From contig CAZHUG010000015.1 of NCBI GenBank assembly GCA_964535405.1, positions 1-41,828 on the forward strand: a DNA stretch of 41,828 nt. Direction: 5' to 3'. The notes beneath the pieces were generated by a model, which was given only the letters and a program-made list of their open reading frames with translations, was not told the origin of the DNA and did no database searches. Both the position numbers and the translations under genes were made by a program. Positions 1 through 7,752 of this stretch are shown here, piece by piece (the first letter of the stretch is position 1; each line of letters opens with the position of its first letter). The DNA comes from Scatomorpha sp964535405 (GTDB lineage: Bacteria; Bacillota; Clostridia; Oscillospirales; Oscillospiraceae).

Positions 1-106
1 TAATCTCGACCGCGCCCTTTTTGGCGGCGCGGCCGATTATGCTCTCTCCCAAAACTGAATTCATGCTGTCGGGAAAGAGTGTCATTATATCAATGCGGTA
101 GGCCAT
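1..106 (-). CDS. trmD: tRNA (guanine-37-N1)-methyltransferase, N-terminal 35 codons (cut by window edge)
   Basis: Reading leftward from an ATG at 106, the peptide starts MAYRIDIMTLFPDSM and continues LGESIIGRAAKKGAVEI. This is the N-terminal signature of TrmD (family: RIDI-TLFPEMF...SIIGRA..KG), the SPOUT methyltransferase that makes m1G37 in tRNAs reading CNN, UGG or CGG codons to prevent +1 frameshifting. The start has a ribosome binding site (AGGGTGA) about 7 bases upstream, inside the 3' end of serA. The serA stop ends only two bases before it, so the two are almost certainly co-transcribed. Only the first 35 codons are in the window, so the knot fold and active site cannot be checked. 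The usual neighbours rpsP, rimM and rplS are not visible; they could lie to the left, but trmD would then be headed by serA rather than rimM, which is unusual. Confidence 0.85.
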   Translation of the reverse strand, partial: MAYRIDIMTLFPDSMNSVLGESIIGRAAKKGAVEI

Positions 107-108
107 AC

Positions 109-1275
109 TCAAATCACCCTGACCCGGAGGACCTCCGGTATCTTGTGTATCCGTGCCGCGATCTCATCACTGAGCTCCGCGCTCAAATCTATCATGGTAT
201 AGGCATACGCACCTCTGGACTTGTTTATCATGTGCTCAACGTTTATGCCGAGCTCACTTATGAAGTCAAGAAAGCTGTTGATCATGTTCGGCACGTTCCT
301 GTGCAGAACGCACAGGCGGGATACACCCACCCTGTCAAGACTGGCAGTCGGCATGTTAACCGAGTTTTTAATGTTGCCGTTTTTGAGATAATCATATATT
401 TCCTGAGCCGCCATGACCGCGCACTTTTCCTCACTCTCAGGCGTACACGCGCCCAGATGCGGCATTGCGATCACGTTTTTCGCGCCGATGAGCGCCTCGT
501 TGGGAAAATCTGTGACGTATTTGCCGACCTTGCCGCTCTCAAGCGCCTCGAGCATCGCCGCGTCGTCCACAACCTCGGCCCGAGACTCGTTCATTATGCG
601 AACACCCGGGCGCATAGCCGCCAGTGCGTCCGCGTCTATCATGTGATGAGTGTAGGGCGTGTAAGGCACGTTGACGCTGATATAATCGCTGGTTCGGTAA
701 ATCTCCGACAGACCGTCAACATATTTCACTTCCCTGGACAGGCGCCATGCGGCCTCAACCGACATGAACGGGTCGTAGCCGCGAACCGTCATGCCAAGCT
801 CTAGGGCAATGTTCGCAATCAGAGCGCCCACAGCGCCCAGGCCGATCACGCCGATAGATTTTCCGGCGAGTTCAGGGCCCGTGAAGCTGCTCTTGCCCTT
901 CTCCACCAGAGCCGGAATCTCATCGCCCTTACCTGCAAGAGATTTCACCCACTCGATGCTGCCGAGCACATCGCGCGAGGCCATGACCATCTCGCAAATT
1001 ACCAGCTCCTTGACCGCCTCGGCATTTGCGCCCGGGGCGTTGAACACGACTATTCCCTCTTCAGCACAGCGCTCAACGGGGATATTATTCGTGCCGGCCC
1101 CCGCCCGGGCTATGCAGAGAAGCTCCGGCTCAAACTGCGCACTGTGCAGGTCTGCAGAGCGGATGAGCAGTGCATCCGCGCCCTGTATATCCTCGCCTAC
1201 CTCACAACCGTGCATCTGCAAAACGTCGGTGCCGAGCTTCGAAATGGAGTTCATTGTTTTTATTTTATACACCAT
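109..1275 (-). CDS. serA: D-3-phosphoglycerate dehydrogenase with C-terminal ACT domain
   Basis: Catalyses the first step of serine synthesis, 3-phosphoglycerate to 3-phosphohydroxypyruvate with NAD+. At 388 aa it is the short form: substrate-binding halves flank a Rossmann NAD domain (GLGAVG at residues 145-150). The catalytic triad of the D-2-hydroxyacid dehydrogenase family is visible as R232 (NESRAE), E260 (DFPNEA) and H273 (MPHLGAC). Residues about 318-388 form an ACT domain, which in this family binds serine for feedback inhibition. I chose the ATG at 1275 because GAGG lies six bases upstream; an upstream in-frame TTG at 1287 has no such site. The start overlaps the end of serC by 11 bases, so translation is probably coupled. 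Co-transcribed with serC and trmD. Confidence 0.95.
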   Translation of the reverse strand: MVYKIKTMNSISKLGTDVLQMHGCEVGEDIQGADALLIRSADLHSAQFEPELLCIARAGAGTNNIPVERCAEEGIVVFNAPGANAEAVKELVICEMVMASRDVLGSIEWVKSLAGKGDEIPALVEKGKSSFTGPELAGKSIGVIGLGAVGALIANIALELGMTVRGYDPFMSVEAAWRLSREVKYVDGLSEIYRTSDYISVNVPYTPYTHHMIDADALAAMRPGVRIMNESRAEVVDDAAMLEALESGKVGKYVTDFPNEALIGAKNVIAMPHLGACTPESEEKCAVMAAQEIYDYLKNGNIKNSVNMPTASLDRVGVSRLCVLHRNVPNMINSFLDFISELGINVEHMINKSRGAYAYTMIDLSAELSDEIAARIHKIPEVLRVRVI

Positions 1276-2350
1276 GTAAAACCTCAAATTTCTTCATGTA
1301 TTCAGCCAATGCCTGTGCGCCCTCAAGCGGCATCGCGTTATAGAGGGATGCCCGCATGCCGCCTGTCAGGCGGTGACCCTTCACATTCAGGAGTCCTGCG
1401 GACTTGGCGCCACTCACGAACTGCGCATCCAGCTCTTCCGAGCCGCTGCGAAAAGTGATATTCATATCCGAACGGGAATCCGCCGCCGCATGAGACTTAT
1501 ATAGCCTGGAATTATCCAGGATATCATATATAAGTGCACTGCGCTGTTTTTTGCGCCGCGACATCTCGGCAACACCGCCCTGAGCCTCCACCCAGTCGAG
1601 CACAAGGCCGAGCATATAAATGCACCAGCACGGCGGGGTATTGAGCATCGAATCCTTGTCGATCATCTTCTTGTAGCTGAGCATCTGGGGGGTATCCGCT
1701 CTCTCAACGCCTGCGAGCGACTTATCAATCACCACGATGGTCAGCCCCGCCGGAGCAATGTTCTTCTGCGCGCCTGCATAGATGAGGCCGAAGCGGGACA
1801 CATCCACGGGCTTTGACATTATCTCCGAGGACATGTCGCAGACGATATTCACGCCGCCGGTATCAGGCACATAATCCCAGGCAGTGCCGAAAATCGTATT
1901 ATTTGAGCAGTAATGAAAATATGCCGCCTTGGGGTCAACCCGAAGCTCCGCCCCGCGCGGTATGCGCGTATAGTTTTCGCCGCTGCCATCGAAGGCGACA
2001 GACACAGGGCCGTATTTTTCCGCTTCCTTCCTGGCAATGCTAGAAAAGTTGCCGGTTACGGCATATGACGCGGACGACGTTCCCATGAGATTGAGCGGTA
2101 CCGCGGCAAACTGGGTCGTAGCACCACCCTGCAGGAACAAAACCTCGTGACTGTCCGGAACTGAGAGCAGCTTTTTAAAGCTCTCCTTCGCAGACGCGAA
2201 AATCTCCCCAAACTCCGAGCCGCGGTGACTCATCTCCATGACGGACATGCCAGAGCCGCGCCAGTTGAGCAATTCACTCTGAGCAGTTTTCAGAACTAAT
2301 TCCGGCAAAACCGCCGGGCCTGCGGCAAAATTATAAACCTTTTCCGTCAC
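1265..2350 (-). CDS. serC: Phosphoserine aminotransferase
   Basis: Second enzyme of serine synthesis: transfers the amino group of glutamate to 3-phosphohydroxypyruvate, giving phosphoserine; the class V aminotransferase also serves in PLP synthesis in some bacteria. The 361-residue length is normal. It opens with the family signature NFAAGPAVLPE, carries the phosphate/PLP loop GGATTQF at 75-81 and the Schiff-base lysine K196 in AGAQKN. The start is a GTG preceded by AAAGGGG seven bases upstream. It is the first gene of serC-serA-trmD, and a near-consensus promoter lies 32 bases upstream inside the end of mtaB. SerB, the phosphatase that would complete the pathway, is not in the window. Confidence 0.96.
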   Translation of the reverse strand: MTEKVYNFAAGPAVLPELVLKTAQSELLNWRGSGMSVMEMSHRGSEFGEIFASAKESFKKLLSVPDSHEVLFLQGGATTQFAAVPLNLMGTSSASYAVTGNFSSIARKEAEKYGPVSVAFDGSGENYTRIPRGAELRVDPKAAYFHYCSNNTIFGTAWDYVPDTGGVNIVCDMSSEIMSKPVDVSRFGLIYAGAQKNIAPAGLTIVVIDKSLAGVERADTPQMLSYKKMIDKDSMLNTPPCWCIYMLGLVLDWVEAQGGVAEMSRRKKQRSALIYDILDNSRLYKSHAAADSRSDMNITFRSGSEELDAQFVSGAKSAGLLNVKGHRLTGGMRASLYNAMPLEGAQALAEYMKKFEVLHGV

Positions 2351-2381
2351 AATCAGCCCCTTTATTTACTATGATAAAGTG

Positions 2382-2410
2382 ATTATATCGTCACAAACTC
2401 GGCGCGTCAA
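2382..2410 (-). promoter_or_regulatory. Promoter of serC-serA-trmD
   Basis: On the minus strand TTGACG (2405-2410) and TATAAT (2382-2387) are separated by exactly 17 bases. The -35 box lies inside the last codons of mtaB and the predicted start falls about 25 bases before the serC GTG. The serine operon can therefore be transcribed independently of mtaB. Called from hexamer match and spacing only. Confidence 0.75.
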
Positions 2411-3692
2411 CCACGAGACCCACAAGCATTTCACCCGATAAACCGCTTATTTGCACGTTTTTCACAAGTCTTTGAGGGTGTTCGCCGGGCGCGGACACTT
2501 GTGCATAGTTTGACGCGTGACCGATGGACACGCCATCCTTGCTCCGTTCAAAAATCACCGGCAAAATGCGCCCTGCGCAGGAGTTCAGGTAATCCTGCTT
2601 CATTTTTTCTGCCAGCTCATTCGCCTCGGAGGCGCGTTGCGACTTCACCGCCGCCGTATTTTGATCGGGGAGCTTATCCGCGGGTGTGCCGGGACGGCGT
2701 GAATACGGGAAGATGTGCATTGAGGAAAAGGCGCACTTTTCTATAAAGCTCAGCGTGGCGGCGTGCTGCTCCTCCGTCTCGCCGGGGAAACCGGTGATGA
2801 GATCTGCCGTCAGTCCACAGCCGGGAAAATAGCTGCGCAGCCGCTCGGTGACGGCAAAAAACTCCGCCGTGTCATATTTTCTGTTCATACGCTTCAATGT
2901 ATCATCACAGCCGGACTGCAATGAAAGGTGGAAATGGTCGCAGACCTTCCCCGTCGCGGCAAGGCGGCGGCAAAAATCCTCAGTCACCACCGTCGGCTCA
3001 AGTGAGCCGAGGCGTATGCGAAGCTCCGGCGCGGCTTCCGCCATTGCCTCGACAACAGACGCAAGGTCCGGTCTCCCGGGCAGGTCAGAGCCGTAGGCCG
3101 CGATCTCAATTCCGGTTATCACCAGCTCACGAAAGCCGCTCTCCGCAAGCAGGCGAGCCTGATGCTTCGCCGACTCAAGCGGCAGTGAGCGCACGCGACC
3201 TCTTGCATATGGTATGACGCAATAGCTGCAAAAGTTCTCGCAACCGTCCTCGATCTTCAGGTACGCGCGGGCATGATCTTCATACGATCCGGCGGGCAGC
3301 TCCTCGAACACGCGGCGCGTAAATGGCTTGTCCACGCAGATGAGCCGCTGTCTGTCTTTGAGTGCCCGCTCAATATCGTCTACAAGTCCCTGTCTGTCAC
3401 CGCTGCCGCGGACAATATCCACACCCATCCCGGCGGCGCTTTCTGAATCTATCTGAGACCAGCAGCCGCAGATCACTGACAGTGCGCCCGGATTGCGCTC
3501 CATCAGCCGACGAACTGCGTGGCGCGACTTTCGTCCGCTCACAGCCGTCACGGCGCAGCTGTTGACAATCACGAAATCGGCAAGCTCATCCGAGGCGGCA
3601 GGCAAATGCCCACGCTCGCGCAATAGAGTTTCGACCGCCTGTGTTTCATATTGGTTGACCTTGCAGCCCAAGGTGTCTATAATGTATTTCAT
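2391..3692 (-). CDS. mtaB: tRNA (N6-threonylcarbamoyladenosine-37-C2)-methylthiotransferase
   Basis: Radical-SAM enzyme that converts t6A37 to ms2t6A37 in ANN-decoding tRNAs. The 433 aa contain the three parts of the family. The N-terminal UPF0004 domain has cluster cysteines C10 (DTLGCKVNQY), C46 (NSCAVT) and C77 (CGCWSQ). The radical-SAM core has C151, C155 and C158 (CxxxCxxC in DGCENFCSYCVIPYARGR). A TRAM RNA-binding domain covers roughly residues 372-433. The N-terminal DTLGCKVNQYE is characteristic of the MtaB rather than the MiaB subfamily. The ATG has AGAGGT six bases upstream. It is divergent from the cysteine desulfurase with only 22 bases between the start codons; no good promoter for mtaB itself is visible in that gap, so it may start inside the neighbour. 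Confidence 0.93.
   Translation of the reverse strand: MKYIIDTLGCKVNQYETQAVETLLRERGHLPAASDELADFVIVNSCAVTAVSGRKSRHAVRRLMERNPGALSVICGCWSQIDSESAAGMGVDIVRGSGDRQGLVDDIERALKDRQRLICVDKPFTRRVFEELPAGSYEDHARAYLKIEDGCENFCSYCVIPYARGRVRSLPLESAKHQARLLAESGFRELVITGIEIAAYGSDLPGRPDLASVVEAMAEAAPELRIRLGSLEPTVVTEDFCRRLAATGKVCDHFHLSLQSGCDDTLKRMNRKYDTAEFFAVTERLRSYFPGCGLTADLITGFPGETEEQHAATLSFIEKCAFSSMHIFPYSRRPGTPADKLPDQNTAAVKSQRASEANELAEKMKQDYLNSCAGRILPVIFERSKDGVSIGHASNYAQVSAPGEHPQRLVKNVQISGLSGEMLVGLVVDAPSL
3655..3683 (+). promoter_or_regulatory. Promoter of the cysteine desulfurase gene, inside the 5' end of mtaB
   Basis: TTGACC (3655-3660) and a perfect TATAAT (3678-3683) with a 17-base spacer point toward the plus-strand desulfurase. 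The promoter lies entirely within the first codons of mtaB on the other strand, covering the codons of its conserved LGCKVNQ segment. The predicted start near 3690 gives a leader of about 25 bases. Confidence 0.72.
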
Positions 3693-3698
3693 ACAATT

Positions 3699-3709
3699 AC
3701 CTCTGGAGG
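3699..3709. promoter_or_regulatory. Back-to-back ribosome binding sites of mtaB and the cysteine desulfurase
   Basis: The stretch ACCTCTGGAGG supplies GGAGG (3705-3709) five bases before the plus-strand ATG at 3715. On the other strand it supplies AGAGGT (3699-3704), about six bases before the mtaB ATG at 3692. The outer CCTC/GAGG is a perfect inverted repeat around a TG centre, so one 11-base element serves two divergent genes. Confidence 0.7.
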
Positions 3710-3714
3710 ATAGA

Positions 3715-4845
3715 ATGGAAGTTTATTTGGATAATGCCGCCACCACTCGCGTTTGCAAGGAGGCTGCGGATATAGCATATAAGGTAATGACCGAGGATTT
3801 CGGCAATCCCAGCTCCACGCACACAAAGGGGCGCGAGGCGAAAACAATACTCGATGCCGCGCGGAAAAATGTTGCTGTTGCTCTCGGCTGTGCGCCGAGT
3901 GAGCTATATTTCACTTCCGGCGGCTCTGAGAGCGATAACTGGGCGCTGTTTTCCGGTGCCGAGGGGCAGAAGCGAAACGGAAAACACATAATAAGCTCAG
4001 TTGCGGAGCATTCGGCTGTGCGCCGCGCTCTCGACGAGCTGGAGCGCCGCGGCTTTGAGGTCACGCAGCTTGCGCCCGAGGAAGACGGCTCTGTCTCCGT
4101 CGCAGCTGTCATGGATGCTCTGCGGGAGGATACTATACTAGTATCCCTGATGCTGGTCAACAACGAAGTCGGTGCCATAAGCGATGTTTCAGCCATCTCA
4201 AAGGCGATGAAAAAGGCAGGCTCCGGCGCTGTGCTGCACACCGACGCGGTTCAGGCTTTTTTAAAGCTGCCGTTTTCCGCAAAGACGCTCGGCGCGGACA
4301 TGATCAGCATCTCCGGTCATAAAATCCACGCGCCCAAGGGTATCGGCGCTCTTTACGTCAAGGACGGCCTGCGCCTCGCCCCATATCTCGTGGGCGGCGC
4401 TCAGGAGGGCTCACGCAGAGCGGGAACCGAGGCAATGCCGCTGATCACCGCCTTTGGAGAGGCTGTCAGAATCGGACATGAGCAGACAAAGGACTCCAAT
4501 GCGCATATGCTCGAAATAAGAGAGCACATTATATCACGCCTCACGGCAGAAAATCCGGGTCTTCTGATTCTCGGCGCCCAGGCTCCGCACATTCTCTGCA
4601 TATCCCTGCCGGGATACCGCAGCGAGGTGCTGATGAATTTCCTTGAGGCTAAGCGTATCTATGTGTCAAAAAGCTCCGCCTGCAAGAGGGGCGGGCGGAG
4701 CCATGTGCTTGTAGCGATGGGGCTGCCTGCCCCGGTCATTGATGGCGCATTGCGCGTAGGCCTGTCCCGCTTTTCAACTATGCAGGAGGCAGATGCATTT
4801 TGCAACGCATTGTATGAGGCACGGACGACGCTCGCGCACAGCTGA
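3715..4845 (+). CDS. Cysteine desulfurase (NifS/IscS-type aminotransferase class V)
   Basis: PLP enzyme that removes sulfur from cysteine as an enzyme-bound persulfide for Fe-S clusters or tRNA thiolation. The 376 aa begin MEVYLDNAATT, the family N-terminus. The PLP-stacking histidine is H99 (VAEHS), the Schiff-base lysine K203 (SGHKIHAPKG), and the persulfide cysteine C323 lies in SSACKRGG. The open frame extends further upstream, but the ATG at 3715 is preferred: it has GGAGG five bases upstream, matches the family N-terminus and follows the promoter at 3655-3683. It stands alone on this strand; IscU and ThiI are not adjacent, so which sulfur acceptor it serves is unknown. MtaB, its divergent neighbour, is a cluster-dependent sulfur-inserting enzyme, so shared sulfur chemistry is plausible. 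I leave the symbol blank because NifS, IscS and NifZ-type paralogs cannot be separated here. Confidence 0.93.
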   Translation: MEVYLDNAATTRVCKEAADIAYKVMTEDFGNPSSTHTKGREAKTILDAARKNVAVALGCAPSELYFTSGGSESDNWALFSGAEGQKRNGKHIISSVAEHSAVRRALDELERRGFEVTQLAPEEDGSVSVAAVMDALREDTILVSLMLVNNEVGAISDVSAISKAMKKAGSGAVLHTDAVQAFLKLPFSAKTLGADMISISGHKIHAPKGIGALYVKDGLRLAPYLVGGAQEGSRRAGTEAMPLITAFGEAVRIGHEQTKDSNAHMLEIREHIISRLTAENPGLLILGAQAPHILCISLPGYRSEVLMNFLEAKRIYVSKSSACKRGGRSHVLVAMGLPAPVIDGALRVGLSRFSTMQEADAFCNALYEARTTLAHS

Positions 4846-4867
4846 GCAGCATACTCGACCTGCTGCT
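4845..4867. terminator. Weak hairpin between convergent genes
   Basis: AGCAGCA (4845-4851) pairs with TGCTGCT (4861-4867) around a nine-base loop and is followed by ATTTCTTCTTT. It overlaps the stop codons of both convergent genes. The stem is short and the T-run is interrupted, so this is only a candidate. Confidence 0.3.
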
Positions 4868-6266
4868 ATTTCTTCTTTGAATCCTTGTCCGAATCCTTCT
4901 CGCTGCGGGGACGCACCATAAGCTCGCGCATTCTGGTGGCTCTGGCGCTGCTTTTGGCGCTGGCCTCCTTGCGCAGGGTTGCGCGCTTCTCGCGCCGCTC
5001 CTCCGCCGTCATGGACGGCGGGTTCTCCACCTTTTCGCCCGAAACCGGGTCGAAGTGGTGGAGATCTTCATATTCAGATGCCTCTGTCGGCAGGCCGCTG
5101 CGCTCAAGCTTCCGGCAAATCAGACCCTTGATGCCGGTATAAATTACCACAAACACAGGAACTCCCAAGAGCATGCCCATGAAGCCGAAGAGTCCGCCGC
5201 CGAGGATAATTGAGAACATTATCCAGAAACCGTTGACGCCCGTAGAACCGCCGAGAATCTTAGGTCCGAGAATGTTGCCGTCAAACTGCTGCAAAATAAA
5301 AATGAAAATCAGGAAAATGAGACACTTCATCGGCGAGACGAGCAGAATGATAAATGCGGAGGGTATTGCTCCTATAAAGGGTCCGAAAAACGGAATTATA
5401 TTCGTGACGCCCACAATGACCGAGACGAGAAGCGTATAAGGCATCCTCATCAGGGTACAACAAATATAGCAGAGAACCCCGATAATCGCGCTGTCGAGCA
5501 GCTTGCCGGACAGAAAGTCCATGAAAGTGCCGTCCGTGAAGCGCAGACCGTCAAGCAGTTTTTTGGCAGCCCCAACCGTGAAGACGCTGTACAGCATTCT
5601 CTTTCCGCCGGCGGCGACTGCTTCCTTATTAAAAAGCAAGTATACCGAGACGATGATTCCAACCGCGATGTAGTAGATCCCGCGCACAAAATAGAACACG
5701 CCGCTGGTCACGGAACTCAATATATTAGTCATCTGCGGCAGCAGGCTGGTTTTCGCCCAATCAATGAGCGCGACCGACACATCGTCCAGTACCGCAACAA
5801 CTGACTGCTCAAGCTGGGGATAGTCGTCAAGCACCTTTTGTATCCAGGTGACCACCTTGTCATAGTAGCCCTGGCTGTTTGTGATTATGCTGTCTATGCT
5901 CGAATACAGCTGCGGCAACACAAGTCTCAGCAGGGCGAACACGATCAGGAGCATGATAAGCTCAGAAATTACAATCGCCATGGCGCGTCCAAAGCCGAAC
6001 ACGCGGCGCTGATTATTCTTAAAGATCGCGTCACCAAGCGGCAGCGTCACGCGGCGCTCAAAGAAGTTCACCAGCGGGCGAAGCAAATATGTAATGGCAG
6101 CCCCCCATATAAAAGGACTGAGTACCTGCATTATTTTATTGAGAGTTTCGTATATGCTCAGCCAGTTGTCAGCAATCACATACAGCAAAATTCCCGCGGC
6201 AATGACACAAAAGGCTGTCACTCCCCAATATAAATATTTTCTGTCTCCACTAAACCTGTTTTTCAT
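4866..6266 (-). CDS. AI-2E family (PerM/YtvI-like) integral membrane transporter
   Basis: A 466-residue polytopic membrane protein of the AI-2E exporter family (PF01594). Hydrophobic segments start at about residue 12 (YWGVTAFCVIAAGILLYVI) and recur to about residue 385. The family's C-terminal glycine-rich segments are recognisable: LVSVIVGVTNIIPFFGP in the middle, then GGGLFGFMGMLLGVPVFVV. Residues about 395-466 form a hydrophilic, strongly charged tail rich in Lys, Arg and Glu, probably cytoplasmic. Despite the family name, members have been linked to varied roles including Na+/H+ antiport and peptidoglycan-related transport, so the substrate is not assigned. The ATG at 6266 is directly preceded by an in-frame TGA, which rules out a longer start. 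A TTGACG-N17-TACAAT promoter lies about 45 bases upstream. It is a single-gene unit. Confidence 0.88.
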   Translation of the reverse strand: MKNRFSGDRKYLYWGVTAFCVIAAGILLYVIADNWLSIYETLNKIMQVLSPFIWGAAITYLLRPLVNFFERRVTLPLGDAIFKNNQRRVFGFGRAMAIVISELIMLLIVFALLRLVLPQLYSSIDSIITNSQGYYDKVVTWIQKVLDDYPQLEQSVVAVLDDVSVALIDWAKTSLLPQMTNILSSVTSGVFYFVRGIYYIAVGIIVSVYLLFNKEAVAAGGKRMLYSVFTVGAAKKLLDGLRFTDGTFMDFLSGKLLDSAIIGVLCYICCTLMRMPYTLLVSVIVGVTNIIPFFGPFIGAIPSAFIILLVSPMKCLIFLIFIFILQQFDGNILGPKILGGSTGVNGFWIMFSIILGGGLFGFMGMLLGVPVFVVIYTGIKGLICRKLERSGLPTEASEYEDLHHFDPVSGEKVENPPSMTAEERREKRATLRKEASAKSSARATRMRELMVRPRSEKDSDKDSKKK

Positions 6267-6309
6267 TCAGGACACCGTCCCCTATAATATTAATAACACG
6301 TTCATTCTT

Positions 6310-6338
6310 ATTGTAACCTCCTGCACACTTATCGTCAA
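6310..6338 (-). promoter_or_regulatory. Promoter of the AI-2E family gene
   Basis: On the minus strand TTGACG (6333-6338) and TACAAT (6310-6315) are 17 bases apart, giving a start near 6303 and a leader of about 37 bases. An AGGAGG string inside the spacer would therefore be upstream of the transcript and is not a ribosome binding site. Confidence 0.65.
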
Positions 6339-6572
6339 CTGCTAAAAAATATTCGACCCCTTTCGACGCTCAACCGCGTTATGTCAACCAAAGGCGAATA
6401 AAAAACTACATTATTCGACATATGACCCCGTTGAAAACCCTGTTGAAAGTGTGCAAAACCTTGATAAACGGGACTTTTTACACATGACACAATTCGGTGC
6501 TCATTCACAAAATCGGTGAGTAGAGCATAATTAAGCAACCAATTTCAGCCTGTTGTACTGATAATAAATGCC
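6339..6572. other. AT-rich intergenic stretch with no recognised gene
   Basis: About 230 bases between the promoter of the AI-2E gene and the promoter of tRNA-Gln. It contains loosely repeated GTTGAAA/CTTGATAAA strings and a six-base inverted repeat (CCCGTT at 6427-6432, AACGGG at 6467-6472). I see no ribosome binding site with a credible reading frame, no RNA gene and no mobile-element ends. Confidence 0.5.
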
Positions 6573-6600
6573 TTGACAAACTGTTATTATGGGTTATAAT
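6573..6600 (+). promoter_or_regulatory. Promoter of tRNA-Gln
   Basis: Both hexamers are perfect consensus, TTGACA (6573-6578) and TATAAT (6595-6600), with a 16-base spacer. The predicted start is 6-8 bases before the mature tRNA 5' end, typical for a strong stable-RNA promoter. Confidence 0.8.
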
Positions 6601-6613
6601 ATCATTTGCGCGT

Positions 6614-6687
6614 AGCGGGATTGTGTAATGGTAGCACAGCGGACTCTGACTCCGTATGTGAGGGTTCAAATCCTTCTCCCGCTGCCA
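6614..6687 (+). tRNA. tRNA-Gln, anticodon CUG
   Basis: A full cloverleaf can be drawn. The acceptor stem pairs AGCGGGA (6614-6620) with TCCCGCT (6677-6683). The anticodon arm pairs GCGGA with TCCGT around the loop CTCTGAC, giving anticodon CTG at 6646-6648. The T arm carries GGTTCAAATCC. The discriminator base is G (6684) and CCA is encoded at 6685-6687. The D arm with GGTAGCAC is present. Gln(CUG) is normally a companion of the Gln(UUG) tRNA, which is not in this window. It has its own promoter and terminator and stands alone. Confidence 0.95.
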
Positions 6688-6716
6688 CGCTCGGGGGCGC
6701 ATATTCCCCGTGTATT

Positions 6717-6747
6717 ATAGCCGCTCACCCCTTGGGTGGGCGGCTAT
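6717..6747 (+). terminator. Terminator of the tRNA-Gln unit
   Basis: ATAGCCGCTCACCC (6717-6730) pairs with GGGTGGGCGGCTAT (6734-6747) over 14 base pairs with one G-U pair and a three-base CTT loop. It is followed by CTTTATA; the T-run is short but the stem is very stable. Confidence 0.7.
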
Positions 6748-6816
6748 CTTTATAGGTACTGTTATCCGGCTGTTTTTGTCCGAATTTCCGATATTATAGC
6801 TGAGACCGGAGGGTAT

Positions 6817-7752
6817 ATGAAAAGACTTTTCACTATTATATTAATTGCGACTCTGCTATGCGGCGCGCTGTCGGCCTGCTCCTCCGGCACTAAAGAGCCC
6901 GAGGGCGGTCTTGCTGTCGTCTCCACGGTTTTTGCACCCTACGACTTCGCGCGCGAACTGGTCGGGGACAAGGGGGGCGTCAGTCTGCTCCTTCCGCCGG
7001 GCGCCGAGTCCCACTCCTACGAGCCGTCTCCCAAGGATATTATTGCCATTCAAAACTGCGACGTGTTTATCTACGTCGGTGGCGAGAACGACGCCTGGGT
7101 TTCCGAAGTGCTCGAAGCCGTCGGCGACGGCGTTCGCACCGTCACGCTGATGGACTGCGTCGAGCTGCTCGAGGAGGAGCTTGTCGACGGCATGCAGCAG
7201 GAGGAAGAGCACGAGGGCGTGGTCGAGTATGACGAGCACGTCTGGACAAGCCCGCGCAACGCGGGTCTGATTGCCGAGAAAATCTGCGCGGCACTCGTCG
7301 AGGCCGATCCCGAAAACGCCGCTTATTTTAATACGAATCTGGAAAACTACTCCGCCGGGCTCCGGGAGCTTGACACGGCCTTTGCCGACACTGTCAAAAA
7401 CGGCCTGCGAAACACCATCGTATTCGCCGACAGGTTTCCGCTCGTCTATTTCACAAAGGCATACGGACTTGAGTATTTCGCAGCCTATCCGGGCTGCTCT
7501 GACGATGCCGAGCCCTCAGCCGCTACGGTGACCTTCCTTATTGATAAGGTAATTGACGAGAAAATACCCGTGGTGTTCCACATTGAACTTTCAAACGAGG
7601 ATCTAGCGGACACGGTCTGCGACGAGACGGGCGCGAAAAAGTTGCTCTTCTCCGCCTGCCACAACGTCACGCGCGAGCAGTTTGAGTCCGGCGTGGGCTA
7701 TCTCGAGCTGATGTGGGCAAACGTCGATGCGCTGAAGGAGGCTCTTGGCTGA
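6817..7752 (+). CDS. znuA: Metal (zinc/manganese-type) ABC transporter substrate-binding lipoprotein
   Basis: Cluster A-I (ZnuA/AdcA-like) binding protein that delivers metal to the adjacent permease. The 311 aa open with a lipoprotein signal ending LSAC21, so it is anchored to the outer face of the membrane. Family motifs are PGAESHSYEPSPKD with H66, and EYDEHVWTSPRNA with H141 after a short acidic/His stretch (about 127-140). The third metal histidine, usually in an H-D-A-F-G context, appears to be replaced: the segment reads VFADRFPLVYF with D205. This resembles a clostridial variant I recall, but the metal cannot be assigned. The start at 6817 has GGAGGG just upstream and gives the correct signal peptide; in-frame sequence further 5' is not coding-like. 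It overlaps znuC by one base (TGATG). No clear Zur palindrome is seen between 6748 and 6816. Confidence 0.88.
   Translation: MKRLFTIILIATLLCGALSACSSGTKEPEGGLAVVSTVFAPYDFARELVGDKGGVSLLLPPGAESHSYEPSPKDIIAIQNCDVFIYVGGENDAWVSEVLEAVGDGVRTVTLMDCVELLEEELVDGMQQEEEHEGVVEYDEHVWTSPRNAGLIAEKICAALVEADPENAAYFNTNLENYSAGLRELDTAFADTVKNGLRNTIVFADRFPLVYFTKAYGLEYFAAYPGCSDDAEPSAATVTFLIDKVIDEKIPVVFHIELSNEDLADTVCDETGAKKLLFSACHNVTREQFESGVGYLELMWANVDALKEALG

Noticed and set aside
6316..6328. AGGAGG on the minus strand as a ribosome binding site for a 7-codon leader peptide before the AI-2E gene
   Set aside because: It falls in the spacer of the TTGACG-N17-TACAAT promoter, upstream of the predicted transcript start.
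6335..6538. 67-codon minus-strand frame in the gap upstream of the AI-2E gene
   Set aside because: It overlaps the promoter region, has no ribosome binding site and no family resemblance.
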